From positions 15,101,501-15,165,500 of the forward strand of contig OX327711.1 in assembly GCA_946807835.1 (NCBI GenBank): a stretch of DNA of 64,000 nucleotides, given 5' to 3'. Positions 24,455 to 36,997 of this stretch are shown in pieces. Numbering within the stretch: the stretch's first letter is position 1; every line of letters begins with the position of its first letter. A program made the translations under genes and the position numbers. Source of the stretch: Ailanthus altissimus (lineage: Eukaryota; Streptophyta; Magnoliopsida; Sapindales; Simaroubaceae). Below the pieces are notes generated by a model that had not been told where the DNA came from, searched no databases, and saw only the letters and a program-made list of their open reading frames with translations.

Positions 24455-25520
24455 CCCAATCTAAATTAGCCGGGAAATATTGAGTTGAGGTTCAAATTTT
24501 TTTTACCTGCACATCATCACTTCAACTAGATTTTACTGTCCTCCGTGCTCTTGTTGCTGGTATTAAAGACGCCAATCTTTCTGCCAATCTACTGCATCCT
24601 CGAATGTTCTAGCATAGGTTTAAGAATGGCTACAATGTAAACTTTATTTGTTTTGATAATATTATGAAGTCTTTTACAAGATTCAGATTTTGCTATACCC
24701 TAGATATTCCAAATAAGAGCTTTTATCATGAAGTTACTAAAAGTGGGGATGAGCTATATCTTGCTGTATTGATCTAGATTTAGATTTAGTAAGAGGTTTA
24801 CCTTTCATTTTGGAGTTCTCAATTTTTTTAGCTTGAGCATGAATATCATGATTCTGATTTTCCTCAACCAGAATGAGGATGCTCCTTTACTAGAAAGGGA
24901 CAACCAAGCTGTTTAAGCCTTTTCGATTATTAGTTGGGGCTCGCTTAAAATATGTTCCTTATTTGATACAAAGCAAATCATATGATAACAAATTTGTAAG
25001 AGGTACACATATGTATACAATAGGGCATTTCTTTCCACTCGAAGAAGTGCCAGCACTAGCAACTCTCCTTCTCAATTTCTGTCTCCTTAGAGGAAAAAAC
25101 ATCCTTAACCACAGTGAGGGGCCCTACTTGAGGCTCATTTATTAATCAATGACTCTTTCTAGGAGTTGAAGACAAAGGAGTACGACGTTTTGTGGAAGAT
25201 TTAAAAGTAAAAGAGCTAATAGCGGGAAAACCCATGGTGTTGGAGTTTTCTGCACTGCTAATCTTTCACTCTCCTCTTTCTTACTTGTCGTAGGAACAAC
25301 CTTCTCTAAACCAACAACTGAGGTCATGCCATTAGTGATAATAATGTACGACATGTGGGATTTGCTGGCTATGCTAATGGTTGAACTTGAGTTGGGTTTT
25401 AACATGTCATCTACATCTACCTCTGGAGATAAACTCAAATTAGCAAATATCCCTTGTAAAACTCAACGAAAAAAAGGTAAGGCAAGTTTTCCAATAAGCA
25501 TAAAAATCAACTAAAGTATT
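24455..25520 (-). pseudogene. LINE (L1-type) remnant: ORF1 end and endonuclease start
   Basis: On the minus strand an ATG at 24729 begins a segment resembling the apurinic endonuclease of plant L1-type LINEs: MIKALIWNI-GIAKSESCKRL, then VYIVAILKPML, where families have (I/L)xWNxRG and VLLET. A stop replaces the residue after WNI, and the glutamate expected in the E-T/P motif is lysine. Upstream (25438-25142) a 98-codon frame rich in Ser/Pro/Leu could be the ORF1 C-terminus, but that is weak. Reverse transcriptase was not recognised, so the element is 3'-incomplete or too decayed. Confidence 0.5.
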
Positions 25521-26739
25521 TCTTACATATAAAGGACCAGGCATTTCTACAAACATATCCTATAAGCGTTTGAAATCCTTTAGCTCAGAATAGCGAAGGC
25601 AAGCTAACAACTTTTTGAGAACTAGCTCAGCCCTCAGAGTAGAGGGGCACCTTTAGTTAAGGACAAACAACCTCAAGACATTGGTTGACTATATAACATC
25701 AGAACAAATTGCATATTCTTGTTAACATTTAGCAAAAGACTACAATGTATAGTTAGATAATACTTAGATAATATAAAAAGAACAATTATCATAAAATAAA
25801 GGATGAAGATACTAAGCATTTTTCTTAACAAAATCATAAAATTCAGGGACCAAAGCAACTCGGAAAGGAATAGAAATAAAACTATTTACATCATCCAAAA
25901 AGTGTAGAATATTCTTAGCATAAAAAAGTCATAGAGCCACCAAACACCAACTGGCAACAATCTCAGTATCAAGATCTCTTCCACAAGAAAAGTACCCACC
26001 CTCGTGATCTAATCAATATGTATATGGGACAAAAAAGCCTTGTCATAACCCATAAACCTCTTAAATAAAAAGGCTTGTAAACAATTTATGGCTACAAGGG
26101 TATCTATGATTAACTTCCCACCACTGCAAACCTTGGTATAATAAATGTCATTAAGCTGCCTATACAAAACAAGTAGAAAAAAAAGGAAAAAGCCTTACAA
26201 TTCGAATAGTGAGAAGAAGCAAGCTCTTTTATATGTGATTGATGATTTGATCATAGAATAAAATTTACTCAGCTAAAGGGTTACCATAACTTTGAGCACT
26301 CGGCTCTTCAAGCAACCTTACTTTAGACTCTAAAACAAGAGGTTGGTTTGTCCCTCCAAATTCATATTAAATAATCGAGACATGTGATTTAGTCTCAACC
26401 CTACAATAGCCAACAGGTTGATTACTTCCACATAATGAATTGAATCAATTATTCATATATTAGGATGCTCAGTAATGAAAAGGTTGCAGTAGCTTTATAT
26501 GTCTAAGCTTATCTGTAAGGGGCAATTTTCTCTCCCTCTCTATCGTCCTTGGGGAAGGTGGTTCTCATGACTCCTTAGCTTCCATGAGCTCATACACTCA
26601 GTCCTTTAATCCTCTAACCTTCTTCTCCAATGATGCTTCCCTTGACATAATACTTCTCCGTCTATCTCTATTTTCGCCTTTCCTGATTCTATTTTTGGCT
26701 AGCAACATTCTTCAACACATTATGCTTGTCTAATAATAC
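25521..26739. other. Unassigned stretch
   Basis: Only short chance frames (for example 61 codons at 25673-25858, hydrophobic). No domain recognised. It may be more of the LINE ORF1 region. Confidence 0.3.
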
Positions 26740-28230
26740 ACATGTTTTACTTTATGAGGGGGTTAGAAGACAAAAAAAAGAATAAATAAAAAGAAAAGAA
26801 GAAAGCATATACAAAATGGTGAGGCATAGCCGCTTGTCAATACATATAAATATATTATTTATTTTATTTTTCCTTATTTAAGATGAAGCAAAATTGAAAC
26901 AGAAGAAGAAGAAGCAAAAACCAAAACAGAAGAGAGGAAAATAAAGAAAAAAATGAGAGGAAGGAAAAAGAAAGAAGAAGAAAAAAAAAGAATAAGGAAA
27001 GTCGAAAACAAAAAGAAGAAGAAGGAAAGAAAAATGAAACGAAAAAAAAAGAGAAGTTGTGAAAATGTGTTTGGGTAGTTAAATTTATACTCAGTAATTT
27101 AGCGGGTAACAGTTTTATGATGTTAGAATATTTATGTTTTATTTTTCTTAATACATATCAGTATTAATAATATATTTTTATACTCTATGATATAGAAGTA
27201 GTATCGATAGCTAGTAGACCCTAGAATCTAGTCTCAGTTCAAGATTAGCACAATTTTGTGAGTGGATAACTATATATATTTTATATACTTTTAATACATC
27301 AGTTTATCATTTAATTACAAGTTATTAGATTTATTCATAATTTATTTTAGATAGATAAATATATATATTATTTAGTATATTCCAAAATATTTTAGAATTT
27401 GTTATAGTATAACTTATGATTACATTTAGTATAGAAATATATATTTCAGAATGATTATGCTTCCATAATATTATATAGTACTAGTTTTTGAACCATCAGA
27501 TACGTACCTTTCTATTTAGTGTAGTTGCTCTGCGCATACGTTAGACCAGTTTAGTTTGTTCTGCTTAAGCGATGTAGTATTTCATCGGGTTAGACCAGCT
27601 CAAATCCCTGCTCTACCTGTGTGTGAGTTACTCTGTCAAGTTAGACCAGCTTTTTCCCGAGTACAAGCTTGGTGTGGTTTTCAGTATGATATAATGTTTA
27701 TTCAGTTTTAACATAGATTTTATAATAGCTTATGCTTCCAAATTTTTAGTATTTTATTATGATTTTCAGCTTTAGCATAGATTTTTATGATAACTTATAT
27801 TTCCAATCCTATTTTATTGATTACTTCGTATGCAATTGCATGATTATTTTATATTATAGGTTTTTACTTATATATTATATATAGTATTATTTATTATTAA
27901 ATTATTTTAAGAAGCTATTGTTTATAGTATATGTAAAATATAAAATATTTCATATTATATTCACTCACTAAACCTCAAGCTCACTGTTTTTTCAAAAAAA
28001 ATTTCAGGTTGTCATAGGGACATCGAGCAGTGTGATTTGTATTTCATATTTAGAGGTCTGCCCATTACACGTATAGTTGTATGATTGTCACATTGTGTAT
28101 CATTTGTGTATATATATATATATATGTATATTTGTGTACATGTGTTTGCTTTTGTTAGGGCACGTAGCCTCATTACATTATCGTAGGATCCATTTTGATT
28201 CTCGAAGAGGGCTCAGGTCGAGTCTTGTTA
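26740..28230 (+). repeat. Tekay/Del-like LTR (plus strand)
   Basis: A purine-rich leader (26880-27060), a block with repeated GTTAGACCAG segments (27540-27650) and a TCACTCACTAAACCTCAAGCTCAC segment near 27960 (shown here in part: the first bases match the conserved TTACTCACTGAG motif) are typical of Del/Tekay LTRs. It is followed directly by a tRNA-Met-type primer site and gag. A (TA)n run lies near 28108-28130. The 5' end is not sharply defined. Confidence 0.5.
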
Positions 28231-28233
28231 GTT

Positions 28234-28244
28234 TGGTATCAGAG
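28234..28244 (+). other. Primer-binding site of the Tekay-like element
   Basis: TGGTATCAGAG is complementary to the 3' end of initiator tRNA-Met, the usual primer for this lineage. It lies about 200 bases before the gag ATG at 28435. Confidence 0.75.
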
Positions 28245-28434
28245 AATGGTCCTAGCTTTTGTAGACTAGTATATGATGCATGTATGTTAAAGATGCATGC
28301 ATTTTGATACACCCTCAGCCAGTGCCATAACCTATGATATAGCTTACACAAGGATAACCTAATAGACCTACCTTAGAGTAATCTATAGATAGACTGACCC
28401 AATTATTTATAGTTGTAATGGAGAGATAAACACA

Positions 28435-29845
28435 ATGGCAACTCAGGAGAGAAAACACAATAAAGTGTGTTTGTAGTTTAGGGCAGAGAATTTTTTAGGC
28501 ACTACAAAGCTAGTTGATGTAGAGTTATGGTTGATAGAATAGAATGGATATTTAATGTTATAAGATGTACTGATAATGAAAGGGTTTCATTTGCTGCATT
28601 TTTACTTGAAGGTGGGGCATACCACTGGTGGAGATCAATGTCACGTAGATATGAAGGAGTGATTAGTAGGGTTAATTTTTGTAAAGAATTTAGTGCTAAA
28701 TTCTTTCCTGCGATTTATCAAGATAACCAAGATAGTAAGTTCTTTGAGCTAGAACAAAGATTGATGATAATGGATAAGTACAAGAACTAATTTATAAAGT
28801 TATCGAGATTCTCTTCATATGCAATGTAGAATGAGAAGGATAAATGTAAGAGATTTGAATAGGGCCTTAGAGGCAATATCAGGACAGCAATTACAACTAT
28901 GGGCACAATGATTTTAGTGAGTTAGTAGAGGCTATAATGAAAGTTGAGAGAAGCTTGGTAGAGACACGCAGAGCCCAGTCATTCAAACAGAAACAATGTC
29001 ATAGTTGGTTAGTTTGTGGATGCAATAGTAGCAGAACATCTAAAGAAGAGATATCCCATGTAAGATATTCTAGTAATCAACGGTATAGTTAGAGCCCTAT
29101 GCTATCGAGAGGACAGAGATAGAGTTTTAGTCAGAGTTTTGTGCCTCCATCTATTGGAAGTGGCATAAAGAGTCAGAGGCATCAGGTGGTAGTCATTTAA
29201 GTAGTAGTGCTAGCATGAGAATGTATCCTCAATGTTTTATTTATAGAATGTGTTATGATGGGTAGTGTTTAAGAGGTTGCTATCATTGTGGACAAACGGG
29301 ACACTTGAGAAGTAATTGTCCTCTTCTACCTTAGAACAGTAGCTCAATATAGGGTGCAGCTTATCAAGGTTTTCAAGGTAGTAGTGGTTATGTCCAAAGA
29401 CAGACAGGATCCTAAACAAGAGGACCTATCTTTAGTACTGGTGAACAACCTAAAACTTCAGGAGCTAGTAGATACCCACAGAGGGGTCAACTAAGTCGAC
29501 CCCGTATTCAGGCACGTGTATTTATTTTAACTCAGCAATAGACACAGGCTATCCTAGATGTTGTTATAGGTATACTAAGTATTTTTGGCTGAAAGGCTCA
29601 TATTTTAATTGATCCAAGTTCTACGCATTCTTTTATTTCCTGTATTTTTATTGTGCATACGGATAAAATTTTAAAAGCCCTAAACGATTACTCAGAAAAT
29701 GATGTCCAATCTATTTGGCACATGTTATTGATACAGAGTCAATGGTGCTAAAGATATTATAGTGGTCATAGAATTTTCAGATATATTTCTTAAAGATCTT
29801 CCAAGTTTACCATCAGCTAATCAAGTATCATTCTTCATTGGAATG
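28435..29845 (+). pseudogene. Tekay/Del-like gag-protease and start of RT (truncated)
   Basis: Gag starts near ATG 28435. The frame 28527-28790 is the gypsy gag core, with FLLEGGAYHWWRS and FSAKFFPA where families have AxYWW and FxxxFxxxFFP. A zinc knuckle (CX2CX4HX4C, CYHCGQTGHLRSNC) is at 29278-29319. The protease at about 29607-29640 reads LIDPSSTHSFIS where the family has LxDSGATHSFIS, so the DSG triad is lost. The RT start (VVIEFSDIFLKDLPSLP) is near 29760. The gene then stops being recognisable at about 29818-29845, where a tandem array begins. Multiple stops make it non-functional. Confidence 0.8.
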
Positions 29846-30250
29846 CCTATATGCTGTAAAATCGTTCTCCCTTAGAAGATTCGTGGGCTCAAAATATCAA
29901 GTGTTATTTTACCTTGGAGGATTGGGTGTTATAATCTCATCCTTCCTTAGAAGAGTCATGAACTCAGAATATCAAATGCCACTCTTCTTTGAAAGGATCT
30001 TACGCTATATAGTTATTCTTTCTTAGAACAGTCATGGTTTCAAAATCCTAGATACTTCTCTTTATTGGAAGAATTGTATGCCGAAAAGCCATTCTTCCTT
30101 ACAAGAGTCAGACGTTCAAGATCACAGATAACATTTTTCCTTAGATAGATTGTGTGCTGCAAAACAATCCTTTCTTGAAAGATTCACATTGTCTGAACAT
30201 TACAAGAAGTAATTCTTTAGAAAGAATTATATGCTACAAATATAGTCTGG
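29818..30250 (+). repeat. 76-bp tandem array, five units plus a partial
   Basis: Units start at 29875, 29950, 30026, 30102 and 30177, with spacings of 75-76. A partial unit precedes them from about 29818. Each unit contains an AAGAGTCATGNNCTCAAAAT-like part, a CATTCTTCCTTGGAAGGAT-like part and a TATGCTATAAAA-like part. The last units are more diverged. The array begins inside, or abuts, the RT start of the gypsy fragment. Confidence 0.75.
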
Positions 30251-31789
30251 CCCTAAAAATCATGGCCCTAAAAATTAATATATATACTTCCACAAAGGTT
30301 CATACACTTAAAGTATTCAAGCTTTGAGAAGTCTTAAGTTTTAAAATGAAAAAGATAAAAATTCAACTTATAGGAAGACTTAACTTCCTATAGATTTGCA
30401 ATGAGAAGCATATAGATATCTACAAAGAAACTTTACAAAAAGAATCTTATAAGACAGATAATGTTTCAAATATATAACAACAAGTATAAATGTACTACTA
30501 AGTAATTAGAGTAAGAATTACCAATTCACATTTTGTTAAACCTTATATCCTTTTTTATTAACATCATTATGCAAAATTATACAAAGTTATCAAAAAGGTG
30601 TACAGAATCAATATTGTATAAAAAAGATAGCAAAAAGAAAAAAGGTGTTCCATCTCCAATCTTCCCTTATCGATGAGTTGTCTGTTAGAAGATCAATAAT
30701 ATATGGATCTCCTCTGAAAGCACATTCTTTAATGAAGTAATAATTAATGCTCTTTGAATTGTCTTTCATGTGCTCGGATGACCAAAAAATATACCGACAA
30801 CACTCTTCATCGAAGTTCTTAGAAAAAACTTGTCAGTAGCCAATTGACTCTAAATCATAACCCTCATTGGATAGATCTAGTTTTAACTATACGACATTGA
30901 CGATAGTATTGCTATTGTGCCAACTTTAATTTTTTCCTAGATGGACTAGAAGTAGCATATACATTTTTAGCTTTAACCTTTGCACCTTCTAAAGATATTT
31001 AGGAATCTTAAAAATCTATTCTATCTTATTTACCTTTCTATTTGATGTCTTATATCCTTCTCAGCCTTCAATTCAAACTTTAATTAATTACTTTTAGCCT
31101 TCAAATATTTCTTAATAAGACTTTGCAACCATCAGTAGACCTTTCTGCATCCAAGTGTCATCAGTCACTTGAGTTAGTCTCCAACTCAGGGTTTTGATCT
31201 TTCAAGCCTTCTATTGAAACTCTTTCCTAGAGTATTTAACCGTACATAAATTATCTTGTAAGGTCTGCATATAAGTAATATTTCAAAATTTAGAAACATA
31301 ATAATCATAAGAACATTAAGAAACCTTCTACAACGTTATCGTAATCTATGCTGAGAACGTTTTAGTTCCCAACTCTTACTACTTATATTTGAGATAACTT
31401 TCTTATATGCCAAGTGAACAAGCCATTCAAGGATGCATTGTTACTTCTAGGATCCCTCATTAACACTATTGATTTTTTCATTATTACATAATGGTTATCC
31501 TTCATAAACTTGGGGATAAAATTGTTACCTTACTTAGGAGGTGAAATAGGAACTGTAAATGTCTTTTCTATTCTTACTTCTTAAGGAAAAGATCTTGAAA
31601 TTACAAATGCCTTTCCCAATCCCATTTTTTAAAGGGAGTAGGATGATCATTTTCAATATCAAATCCAGAGTGAGAACTTAAACTCCAATTACTAACTTCG
31701 ATTATTGGAATGCTTGCTGCACAAGATCACTAAGGTAAAAAGACTAGTAATAACAAAAATCACTAAGTGGAAAAAGCATTTAGATATAC
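30251..31789. other. No gene recognised
   Basis: Only stop-rich frames. The minus strand of 31300-30650 reads as charged, lysine/glutamate-rich stretches that could be an old coiled-coil retroelement protein, but no motif confirms it. Confidence 0.3.
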
Positions 31790-32580
31790 TACTCCCTTAT
31801 GAGAACTGACGGATCTCATATATGTACACATCAGACTCTATAAGTATTTGACCATACCCATTAATTACACCATAAAAGGTCTGTGATATGCGTGAAACCA
31901 AAGTATTATGGATCACTTACAAGCCCACCGTGGCACTCAGGTCAAAGGACCACGTATACTATTTAACTCGAGATGACTGACCATTGACGGCTTCACAAGA
32001 TGTCTATTGGCGTCCTCGTGAGTCTATTCAGTATTCAGTCTTGACTGAATACTCGTATGCATATACGAGCTTCTAGTAAGCCCATGGTTGATAAGAATAA
32101 CCATTTATACTATATAGATATAGCATACACTGATCTACATGAAAGAAAATCCACCGACAGACTTGCATCGATAAAAGTAGATCAGGAACATTATGTTTGA
32201 GAATATACTTGCATAATGACATCTCCTAACACCTATTGCAACTCCTTACAACTATGTCATTACTGGTATACCCTCAAGTCTTTATCCTATTACAGATAAG
32301 GATCTAACTTTTAGATCTCGCAACTCTTATAACCTGTTAACTCTTAGTAGTGCTAACTATTAGCATTTATAACTCTCAGTTTTACTAATTCTTAGCATTG
32401 GTCTAAACTCCTTTAAACTAGATCTAAACTCCTTCAGATCATACAATGTCTATAATGTAACAAACATTGTACCATGTATTAATATTGTATTAACGATTAT
32501 ACAAATTGTTTACGGTATAAATATTAAATAATTTAGTATTCATACAGTATTGGAATGATACGTAAGCACTAACTTTAACA
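31790..32580 (+). repeat. Fragment of the 2.1-kb LTR family (copy A)
   Basis: Aligns with 44400-45176 and with the reverse complement of 53564-54330. Shared blocks include CCACCGTGGC(A/G)CTCAGGTC, ACTCGAGA(T/G)GA, GAGTCT(A/G)TTCAGTAT and GTAGATCAGGAAC. It ends with TTTAACA at about 32580, equivalent to the CTAACA end of the complete copies. The 5' part is missing. Confidence 0.7.
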
Positions 32581-32589
32581 ATATTAATG

Positions 32590-34221
32590 CACTATGACAT
32601 TGACTAAAGGTCCATAGACACGATACTTCTGACATGTAGTTTGATCCTCCATGAAAACTGAAAAGCGTTAAACCAATTACATTAAATCAAACTATTTTTT
32701 TGGAGGCAACCCAAGTAAATTTTTATTTTTTTATGTTATTTATTTATTTTCTTTTCTTTTAGTATTAGAACAACAAGTCATCATTTAAGAAGTAGCATAA
32801 TAAGTTGCAGCGTTAGGAGATAGGAAAGCTCAACACCATCACATCAAAACGCAAAAACTATAATACTAAGCCTTTATTTACTAGCAAATTTTCTTACTCC
32901 AATTTTTATTTTTTGCCATTGAGGATAATGTCAAACTTAAGTTTGGGGGAGGAAAGCACTTATGTGTGTTTATTTTCTGCTTCATGAATTTTGCCTGTTG
33001 TTTTGCACGTAAATTTTATTTTATTTAGCTGTTAGTTTTAGGTTTGGTATGATGATTAATAGTCAATGACAAAAACTTGATTGTGATAGATATAATTCTT
33101 GAGAACTAACAGATGTTTCAATTGTTCTTATGTTTAATTCTTGTATCAATTTTTTTTACCTTATTTATAACTCCTTCAAAAGATTAAGCACAAAGTTATA
33201 ATCATTTAAGTTTATTTGTTACTTATAGAATGTTTATGCATGACAAGGAAATATATAAAGTCTCACATATTCTAGAACTTATTTGATTATCAATCAAGGT
33301 GAAATTCTAGGCCGGACATAATTAAGAAAATGATTTTTGGTCATGTTTAGATCAGTTAAGCTTTTCTAACTTACCTATGTACATTAGTTTTATCCCCAGT
33401 TATTCACTTTGAGCCTAATGACTATTTTTCTTTGTTAACCACATCTACACCTTAACCTTTATATATTTTTCTTCGTAATACCTTTCATATTCACAAGCAT
33501 AGTGTTCTTGTTTAAGATTATGGAGAATATTATACTTATAAGAAGAAAGAATGAAATAAATAATAGTTATAGGTTTTGATTGCTCACAATAAATTGTAAA
33601 AACGTAAGTTTGGGGGTTTTGTAACTTATTAAAAAAAAAATAAAGTTTACTATATTTTTAGCTTAAAAGAAAAAGTGAAAGTTGAGCAACAAAATGTAAA
33701 GAAAGTATGAAATAAGTTTAGGGCGATATTTAGGAAAATGGATGAAAAGTTTTGATAATTCAAAAACAAAAAGGTGTTTATAGTGTAAATTAAAGTAAAA
33801 TTTATCCGTCTTATTCTACCTTTACCCTAACCATACATTACAGGCTGAATAAAATTTTATTTAATCCTTGATTATGTGCGCATCTACATTAGTAGAGAGG
33901 TATAAAAAGCAAGCCTATAGAATGTAAATAAATCAAAAATCCATAAAGACCATCTTTCTCATTCTTGTGTTTATAAACCGATCCAAGTGTGAATGACTAA
34001 ATAAGAATAAATTAGGCACTCATACCATGTGAATCAAATATAAGGTAAAGCTAGTGCATAGATTGACATTCTAACTTTTGTGTATCTGAAGTTTTCATGA
34101 ATTATAAAATATATATATAATTTTTGAGACATATTATTAAACATCAGCCAACCCATCTTTTGTGTTTTGGTTTTTATTTTTAGTTCTCTTTGCTCGAAGA
34201 TGAACAAATTGTTAAGTTTAT
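32590..34221 (+). mobile_element. Athila-like gypsy 3' internal region
   Basis: GGAGGCAACCCAAG at 32703 and, near 32920-32955, a CATTGAGGATAATGTCAAAC segment followed by AAGTTTGGGGGAGG are landmarks of the 3' internal part of Athila-type elements. TTTGCTCGAAGATGAACAAA at about 34188-34207 matches the usual GCTCGAGGACGAGCAAAG motif just before the LTR. No env-like ORF survives. Confidence 0.55.
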
Positions 34222-35590
34222 AAGAATTTAATAAGCATAATTTATATATATTAATTAACTTCCGTAGACTTAACATTTATTAATTTTAAGCATGAATATT
34301 ATACTTTTTATTTTCTTTATTGTTAGTTTGTAAGTTTAGGGCTAATGGAGCAAATAATGATGAAAATCAAATGAAATCAAGGCAAAAATATCAAAATCAC
34401 AACAGTAAATCTCTATAGTACTGTGAACAGTGATTTTACCTCAATAATTTGTTACAGTACCAATGTCAGGGCGTCCAAAACTAAATGTTGGGGCTATAAT
34501 TCCAATGTCATTAGCACCCCAACATCAAAAAATGAAAGCTGTAATATTTGTGTGATTAAAGTGACTCCTAACTCGCCTTAGACATGAATTTGCCTTAATT
34601 TACAGCCACAAAACCTATAAATAAAAAACCTTTGAAGCAAAAAAAAAAAAACATATACAACAAGAGAAACATAAAAGAAAATAAGTTTTGAGGAGTTTAG
34701 AACATGATGTGAAGATTGAAGAAGAGAATTCAATAGCAAGTTACTCTTCAATAGCAAGTTAGAGAAAGAAAATGAAGAATGAGGCTGTTGTTCTTTATTT
34801 TCTTCTTCTCTTATTTATATCTTTTGTTTTTCTTCATTACATTTGTCAATTCTTGTACTAAAACTCTAGCTTTTATTATAAACTAATTTCTTTTCTAAGG
34901 TTATAGCTTGAACTCAATATATATACATAATTGTTAAGCTTTTTAATATTTTATGAAATTGATTTTTATCATTCAAATTATTTGCTCTTAATGATTTCAA
35001 TATGTCTTATTAGTTATTGATTGATTGAGGAACATATTAATAAACTTAGTATCTACATGATTAATTTGATACATGATTATGAAATAGTATCTACAAATTT
35101 TGATATAGGATAGGAATATGCCTATATGACATATATGGTTAAAAGGACTTGAGCTTAATGAATCTTAATTTTATTGGGTTATCATAGGAATATAAGTAAT
35201 CAATAATTTAAGATATATTCACTTGACCATCAGAAGAGGCTAGTGAAGAAGTTAGTGTCTTAACCAATAATAAATTTGAGGGATTAAGATATTGAAGAGT
35301 AGTATCTTTAAAAAAGTATATTGCAGGATAGTTATAATCCTATGCCGTCTCTATTTTATGAATTGCTTAGTTGTGATCATTTTAGTTTAGTTGTATTCAT
35401 AGCTTTAGTTTTATTTTAATTCCAATTTAAGTATTAATTTTCTTGATAAAAATAAGAATATATAATTTTAATATTTGGTTGAAAATATATACTAATTCCC
35501 TATGGGTTCGACATCTAATTTTAATAATATATTACTTGTTACGATACATATACTTGCTAGCATAATCTAGTAAAGATCCAATTTACATAA
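34222..35590 (+). repeat. Athila-like LTR (plus strand)
   Basis: Aligns with the reverse complement of 62283-63654. Shared parts are the start of U3, a TATA box (CTATAAATAA near 34613), the GAGCTTAATGAATCTTA block near 35152, the ACTTGACCATCAGAAGA block near 35221 and the ACTTGTTACGATA block near 35536. About 1.35 kb, the same length as the other copy. Termini are eroded. Confidence 0.65.
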
Positions 35591-36997
35591 TAAACTATGT
35601 TGATACCTTCTCTCCAAGAAATTCTTCTTTAAAAAATGATCCTGTCCATCGTAAGACAATTAGAGATGGATTTGGAAGACAAAAATATCAAATTTGAAAT
35701 GAACAGTAAACAGAAGTCCATGCCTCCTCCATTTGCCACTAACAATGATGAGGCTCATCGATAAGACAATCATTTTTTTTCCCTTCAGAGTCGAATATAA
35801 TCCTTTTATCCATCCTAGTGGCTTCAAAGGAAAGGATTTTAAAACAAGTGAGGTTATAGATATGGAAAAGATTGTAAAGGCAGCGGAAATAGGGAGCAAA
35901 CATCATATGATTCACAAGGGAGATGCCATGAATTATGTTGAACACATTTGGATAGATTTTGTAAGGGGGAAAGGTTAGTTAGATCAAGAAATTCTAACAT
36001 CATGAGAGAAATCGAGAAACAAAAGAACTTTAAATGAAATCTCTAAAGAACAATTTCATAAAGATCTAGAGATTGAGGATCACAAATATTGTTATCTAGA
36101 GGAAACCTCCTGATGTGCACATCACCAAGGATCTTAAAAGTAGTTTTCAACTCTTCTAAAGAGAAGTTCTCAACACTATAATGTCCCATTTTTGAAGGAA
36201 TAATATTGAACTCTAGGTTGGTTGATGGACAGACAATGGAAATTATATCAAATATGCAAGAAGAAGAGACAAGACAGACTTAAAAATAAAAATAGGGGAA
36301 CAAAAACAGCAAGAAGGTATTTAAAGGCAATCACACATGGTAGTTCGGGAAAGGTGAAAATGTTACAGGATTCAAGAGGATGAGACTTTCCAAAATAGTA
36401 TTAGAGACTGATGTAGTTCCGATAGGCGGGAAGTGCAAAATTAAAACGGACACATAGCACCACATGATCTAAATGAAGTAAAGAAACATGCCCTTCAAGA
36501 CATCTATTGGAAGGTCATATTTTTTAGTTGGGGTTATTTATTGTGCCCAAATTTAAACAGTCCAATCAATTTATGATTGTACAATAATGAAAATTATTTA
36601 TTATAGATATTTATACATTTTTGAAACGTGGGCATTTAATTATTTCGATAAATAATTATTTATTTATAACAAAATTTACTTATATAACTATTTGAACAAA
36701 AAATTAGACATTCAGATTTTAAATGTATCTATGTTCACATTAGATAAGAACTCATGTATATTCATTTATTAATTAGAAGCAATCGAGAAAAAAATTAAAT
36801 AAAAAATTAGGTGTTAGGGTTATTGTTATATAATACTAGTTGACAATAAATAATTAATTTCTCCGTATATAAACGAAAATTTCTGTGATAAAATTCTCTC
36901 ATAACAAATTTACACTTTTAAAGAAAGCTTCCGTAAAATCTTGATGTTAAGATATCAGGAGGACCACTTCGTTGATGTTAATCCATTATTCTAAAAT
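35591..36997. other. No gene recognised
   Basis: Short overlapping frames on both strands near 35660-35978, none with a domain I recognise. Possibly an eroded retroelement protein. Confidence 0.3.

Noticed and set aside
28108..28130. TA dinucleotide run as a promoter
   Set aside because: A simple repeat in the LTR, with no leader or gene start placed properly after it.
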